From: Caldalkalibacillus salinus
GTDB taxonomy: Bacteria > Bacillota > Bacilli > Caldalkalibacillales > JCM-10596
Reading direction: 5' to 3'
NCBI RefSeq assembly: GCF_016745835.1
Contig: NZ_JAERVL010000006.1
Span: 62,001-126,000 of the forward strand
Length of the DNA stretch: 64,000 nt
Part shown: positions 60,716-64,000 of the stretch, piece by piece
Position numbering within the stretch: the first letter of the stretch is position 1
Layout of the letters: every line of letters begins with the position of its first letter
Made by a program: the position numbers and the translations under genes
The notes under the pieces: generated by a model
The model's database searches: none
What the model was told of the DNA's origin: nothing
What the model saw: the letters and a program-made list of their open reading frames with translations, nothing else

Positions 60716-61165
60716 ATGATGGAAAATAGTAATCTAGATTTATTAGAAAAAATCACTAGGTTGGAATCTGAACTGAAAGAGGCAAAACACAATATTGAGA
60801 TATTAACGGATTATGTTTTACGTCTTTCAGTGTGCAAACAAGTTAATCCAAAGTATCCTTACTATGATTTTATTGTATCTTACGGCATTGACCCCTACAA
60901 ACAATCTAAGATAGACCTATTATTTTCCTTAATGTCTGAAAAATTAGAGTCAAATAAAATACCAGAGCGCTTTGGGAATATTGAAGATTTTCCAACAGAT
61001 TTTTTATTTCGTCATTCTCCTCTTAAATATGAAGACGTTGAAGAAGCTATAATGAACATTTTAAACGCAAAAAGTAGTGATGTACCAATCACATTAATTC
61101 AATCAATGAAAGACCAAGGATTACAAGTTAAATTATGCGAACATTTATTATCTATTGCAAATTAA
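60716..61165 (+). CDS. DUF1878-like (YhaI-type) small protein
   Basis: About 149 residues. N-terminal coiled coil (LDLLEKITRLESELKEAKHNIEILTDYVLRL), then YPYYDFIVSYGIDPYKQSKIDLLFSLMSEKLE, similar in layout to YhaI/DUF1878 of Bacillus. It carries an extra PLKYEDVEEAIMNIL segment. It is not obviously linked to formate metabolism, although it starts 13 bp behind fdhD with AAAGGATGAGG before the ATG. The AT-rich codon use differs from fdhD, which suggests recent gain. Confidence 0.65.
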   Translation: MMENSNLDLLEKITRLESELKEAKHNIEILTDYVLRLSVCKQVNPKYPYYDFIVSYGIDPYKQSKIDLLFSLMSEKLESNKIPERFGNIEDFPTDFLFRHSPLKYEDVEEAIMNILNAKSSDVPITLIQSMKDQGLQVKLCEHLLSIAN

Positions 61166-61238
61166 TATCGTGGTACGTAAACACCAACGGTCCGAGTACA
61201 AGTACCCTCTAAGGGGGCTTGGCTCAAAGGTATTCTCT

Positions 61239-61273
61239 AGATCACCCTTTGTCGGCTCCAGGGTGGTCTTTTT
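61239..61273 (+). terminator. Terminator of the fdhD transcript
   Basis: AGATCACCCT...AGGGTGGTCT followed by TTTTTG on the plus strand. Confidence 0.8.
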
Positions 61274-61373
61274 GTTGCTCCTCGTACGTCTCCTCTATGG
61301 GACCATGATGAAGTAATCCGAACCATAGTGTATATACACTATTTGTTTCGCAGTAAGGTAGGAAGAATTTTGC

Positions 61374-62060
61374 TTACATGGATCCTAGTAATTCTTTCTC
61401 ATAACGTTCAAAGAATTGAACCATAAATTGATGGCGTTCTTCAGCTATTTGCCTTGCTGTTCGGGTATATAAGCGGTCCTTGAGTTTCCTTAACTTGAAT
61501 TCAAACTCCTGCAAAGGCGTATGCCCCTCTTCTTCACCAAAACGCTGAATCGATTGGTTAATCACGCCTGAGTACACAAACGCACGCGCCACACCGATTG
61601 CGCCTATCGAGTCAAGCTTGTCACTATCAAAAAGGATCTTCTCTTCCAACGTCGTGGGAGGTTGGTCCTTACGGAAGCGGTGCGCCCGTATGGCACGCTG
61701 GATAGCGTCAAGCTTATCGTGACCGTGTTCTGAAAGTGTGGCAGATATCCCTTCTTCTTCTAACCACTGTACCGCCCATCGTGCACTGATTTCGGCGTGA
61801 CATTCTCCCGTTCGGCGCTCCTCTGCCCGTCCAATATCATGTAGGAGGGTGGCATACCTTAGTAAGGTCATGTCCGCTTGTTCTTCTTGACCTATTCTTT
61901 CAGCTAGGAGAAGAACCCTCAAATTATGCGCCCAGTCATGAGCAGGGTCTTGTCCATCAAACGCACGCTTTGTCCTTTCAATGAGTGAGGAACTAAAATG
62001 AGATAACACGTCATCCACTTCTACATTTTTAAATTCAACATCACGATTTACGTTGTGCAT
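61374..62060 (-). CDS. HD-domain phosphohydrolase
   Basis: About 228 residues. HD motif: H in HDWAHNLRVLLLA, HD in LLHDIGRAEE, then ECHAEISARWA and KILFDSDKLDSIGAIGVARAF, the YedJ-like arrangement. Members bind divalent metals and hydrolyse phosphomonoesters or nucleotides; the substrate is unknown. I take the second ATG (62058-62060), six bases from AGGAGG, since the first directly touches that site. Monocistronic; the downstream end lies near the fdhD terminator. Confidence 0.9.
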   Translation of the reverse strand: MHNVNRDVEFKNVEVDDVLSHFSSSLIERTKRAFDGQDPAHDWAHNLRVLLLAERIGQEEQADMTLLRYATLLHDIGRAEERRTGECHAEISARWAVQWLEEEGISATLSEHGHDKLDAIQRAIRAHRFRKDQPPTTLEEKILFDSDKLDSIGAIGVARAFVYSGVINQSIQRFGEEEGHTPLQEFEFKLRKLKDRLYTRTARQIAEERHQFMVQFFERYEKELLGSM

Positions 62061-62066
62061 GTGCAT

Positions 62067-62255
62067 CCTCCTATTAGGTCGTGATAAAAAAGGGTTCTAT
62101 ATCAAATGTTGGGATAAGGCGTGCAAACTCCGTACTCCCATGATGCTAACACATAAGACATTTTACTCGTTTTTTAATGCCGTGTGGGATGTGCTTACGG
62201 TCGCTCTTACTCAGGCTCAAGTATTTAAAGTAGAGGAGCTTCGTGATTTTTAATG
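62067..62255. other. Gene-free stretch between the HD hydrolase and the uvrA terminator
   Basis: No credible coding sequence; a 66-codon plus-strand frame lacks a ribosome-binding site. It holds the promoter side of the HD-hydrolase gene, but I see no clear consensus. Confidence 0.4.
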
Positions 62256-62307
62256 AAAAAAGAGCGCTAAACCTTGCTCTTAGATATAGAAACGTCAGTT
62301 TAGCGCC
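62256..62307 (-). terminator. Terminator of uvrA
   Basis: GGCGCTAAAC...GTTTAGCGCTC followed by TTTTTTC on the minus strand, about 130 bp after the uvrA stop. Confidence 0.8.
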
Positions 62308-62375
62308 TAATATAAAACAAATCGTATATTGAATGTGGTTGATAGACTTGTATTTCACACGACATTAAAACGGGA

Positions 62376-62450
62376 TCATCACATTTAAGCTCTAGATCAT
62401 AATTATCACACTTAAGCTTTTATGGTCATTATCACATTTAAGCCTGGACC
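62376..62450. repeat. Three short direct repeats at the uvrA 3' end
   Basis: Three copies of ATCACAYTTAAGC with 26-27 bp spacing; the last contains the uvrA stop codon. No function is evident. Confidence 0.7.
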
Positions 62451-64000
62451 ATCGCAGAGGAAGCCATCCGTTGGCGTTCTCTGTCTAGGATCGGCTTCAA
62501 GAAGGTGGCGGTATGTGATTGTTCTACATCGACAATGTCCTCAGGTTTCCCTGTTGCGACCACTTGACCTCCACGGTCACCGCCTTCCGGTCCGAGATCA
62601 ATGATATAGTCTGCCGTTTTGATGACATCTAGGTTGTGCTCGATGACCATCACACTATCACCGTTATTGACAAGACGTTGTAGCACGCCGAGTAGTCGTT
62701 CAATATCGGCCACGTGTAAACCTGTTGTCGGCTCGTCTAAGACGTACAATGTCCGACCGTTACTGCGTCGGTGCAGTTCCGATGCAAGTTTGACCCGCTG
62801 CGCCTCTCCACCCGATAATGTCGTCGCCGGTTGCCCTAATCGGACATAGCCTAACCCCACATCAACGAGTGTATCTAGCTTACGCTTAATTTTAGGGATG
62901 TTACGGAAAAACTCTGCCCCATCTTCGACGGTCATATCGAGAACATCGGCTACCGTTTTCCCTTTATACGTCACCTCGAGAGTCTCGCGGTTATAACGCT
63001 TGCCTTTACAGATCTCACACGGAACATAGACGTCAGGTAAGAAATGCATTTCGATCTTAATGATGCCGTCCCCACGACACGCTTCACAGCGCCCGCCTTT
63101 GACGTTAAAACTAAAACGACCTTTCTTATATCCTCTAATCTTTGCTTCGTTCGTCTGAGCGAATACGTCACGAATATCATCAAACACACCTGTATAGGTG
63201 GCTGGGTTTGAACGCGGTGTACGACCAATTGGCGACTGGTCGATATTGACCACCTTATCGAGATACTCCGTGCCATTGATGGCGCGATGTGTACCAGGTT
63301 TGGCCTTGGATTTGTAATATTGACGCATGAGGGCTTTTAGTAAAATTTCATTAATGAGTGTACTTTTTCCCGATCCTGACACTCCAGTAATACAAGTGAA
63401 GAGGCCCAATGGAAACTTCACATTCACGTTCTTAAGGTTATTCTCTTTGGCGCCTTTTACCTCTACCCATTTTCCGTTAGGCTCTCTTCGCTCTGAGGGT
63501 AAAGGAATAAACTTTCTGCCACTAAGATACTGACCGGTAAGTGACTCTTCATCCTCCATGACTTCCGCTGGCGTCCCTTGAGAGACGATTTGGCCCCCGT
63601 GCACACCTGCCCCAGGTCCCACATCGATAATATGATCGGCAGCTAGCATGGTGTCCTCATCGTGTTCCACAACGATCAGTGTATTCCCAAGGTTACGCAT
63701 CTGTTCTAGGGTTTGGATCAATCTCGCGTTATCTCTCTGATGTAGTCCTATGGAGGGTTCATCTAGGATATATAGGACCCCCATGAGACGAGAACCGATC
63801 TGTGTCGCTAGCCTAATCCGCTGTGCTTCTCCCCCACTTAGTGTACCTGCTGATCGATTAAGAGTCAGATATTCAAGGCCCACATTATATAAAAACCCGA
63901 GACGTTCCTCAATCTCTCTCAATATTAAATGCGCAATGTGACGCTCTTTATCTGTGAGTTGAACACTGTCAAAGAACTGTTTGGCTTCACCAATGGAAAG
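62438..64000 (-). CDS. uvrA: UvrABC system protein A, C-terminal part (5' end outside the window)
   Basis: The frame is open to the right edge, giving about the last 520 residues of a protein of usually about 950. First ABC signature [17 protein letters not shown] with [13 protein letters not shown], second Walker [14 protein letters not shown], the zinc finger [33 protein letters not shown], second signature [16 protein letters not shown] and LDEPTTGLH. UvrA finds bulky DNA lesions with UvrB and starts nucleotide excision repair. The start and first ATPase head are outside the window. Confidence 0.98.
   Translation of the reverse strand, partial: LSIGEAKQFFDSVQLTDKERHIAHLILREIEERLGFLYNVGLEYLTLNRSAGTLSGGEAQRIRLATQIGSRLMGVLYILDEPSIGLHQRDNARLIQTLEQMRNLGNTLIVVEHDEDTMLAADHIIDVGPGAGVHGGQIVSQGTPAEVMEDEESLTGQYLSGRKFIPLPSERREPNGKWVEVKGAKENNLKNVNVKFPLGLFTCITGVSGSGKSTLINEILLKALMRQYYKSKAKPGTHRAINGTEYLDKVVNIDQSPIGRTPRSNPATYTGVFDDIRDVFAQTNEAKIRGYKKGRFSFNVKGGRCEACRGDGIIKIEMHFLPDVYVPCEICKGKRYNRETLEVTYKGKTVADVLDMTVEDGAEFFRNIPKIKRKLDTLVDVGLGYVRLGQPATTLSGGEAQRVKLASELHRRSNGRTLYVLDEPTTGLHVADIERLLGVLQRLVNNGDSVMVIEHNLDVIKTADYIIDLGPEGGDRGGQVVATGKPEDIVDVEQSHTATFLKPILDRERQRMASSAMVQA

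Overview
The window reads as chromosomal DNA of a low-to-mid GC member of Bacillales, most likely Bacillaceae. Gene order matches the Bacillus subtilis type: sigL/rpoN - cggR - gapA - pgk - tpiA - gpmI - eno - secG - est - rnr - smpB - ssrA, then crh - whiA - yvcK - rapZ - yvcI - trxB - yvcD - his operon - ppaX - lgt - hprK - uvrA. The tmRNA tag (A)GKSNNNFALAA resembles tags I remember from alkaliphilic Bacillus species, so an alkaliphile-like bacillus is plausible. I cannot name the species.

Layout. (a) 1-4283: an AT-rich accessory island directly downstream of the ssrA 3' end. It holds a tyrosine recombinase and, on the same strand behind it, three promoter-poor single genes (two DinB-type proteins and an unidentified repeat-rich protein), separated by copies of a roughly 190-bp imperfect palindrome. 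Homology between the palindromes switches exactly at the same G/TTAT core, as expected for integron-type cassette exchange. This is the most interesting part of the window. (b) 4284-6123: ssrA, a tandem array of nine 91/99-bp units, and smpB. (c) 6221-12822: a molybdenum module (modABC, an Fe-S subunit, a molybdopterin oxidoreductase and a half-size chromate transporter) inserted between rnr and smpB. (d) 13273-26040: rnr, two esterases, secG, the glycolytic operon with its repressor CggR and operator, and sigma-54. (e) 26368-31612: tRNA-Arg(CCG), an MBL hydrolase, a cold-shock protein, a methyltransferase, an M23 peptidase/bactofilin pair and clpP behind a CtsR box. (f) 31660-49393: carbon and envelope regulators (crh, whiA, yvcK/glmR, rapZ), trxB, the complete histidine operon hisZGDBHAF-IE, ppaX, lgt and hprK. 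(g) 49642-53608: the yvlD/yvlB/DUF2089 group and motAB behind a SigD-type promoter. (h) 53705-61165: a formate/molybdenum region with a FdhF-like oxidoreductase, a DUF2294 protein, an OFA-family transporter and fdhD. (i) 61374-64000: an HD hydrolase and the C-terminal part of uvrA, which leaves the window.

Functional themes. Two Moco enzymes, molybdate import and FdhD (sulfuration of FDH cofactor) form one physiological set split over two loci. Crh, HprK, CggR and YvcK together make a carbon-control set next to the lower-glycolysis operon. SmpB, tmRNA, RNase R and ClpP are trans-translation and quality-control partners. Most genes are on the minus strand. Start sites were re-chosen where a clear Shine-Dalgarno sequence or family alignment argued for it. 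All family assignments come from reading the translated sequence; no database search was possible.
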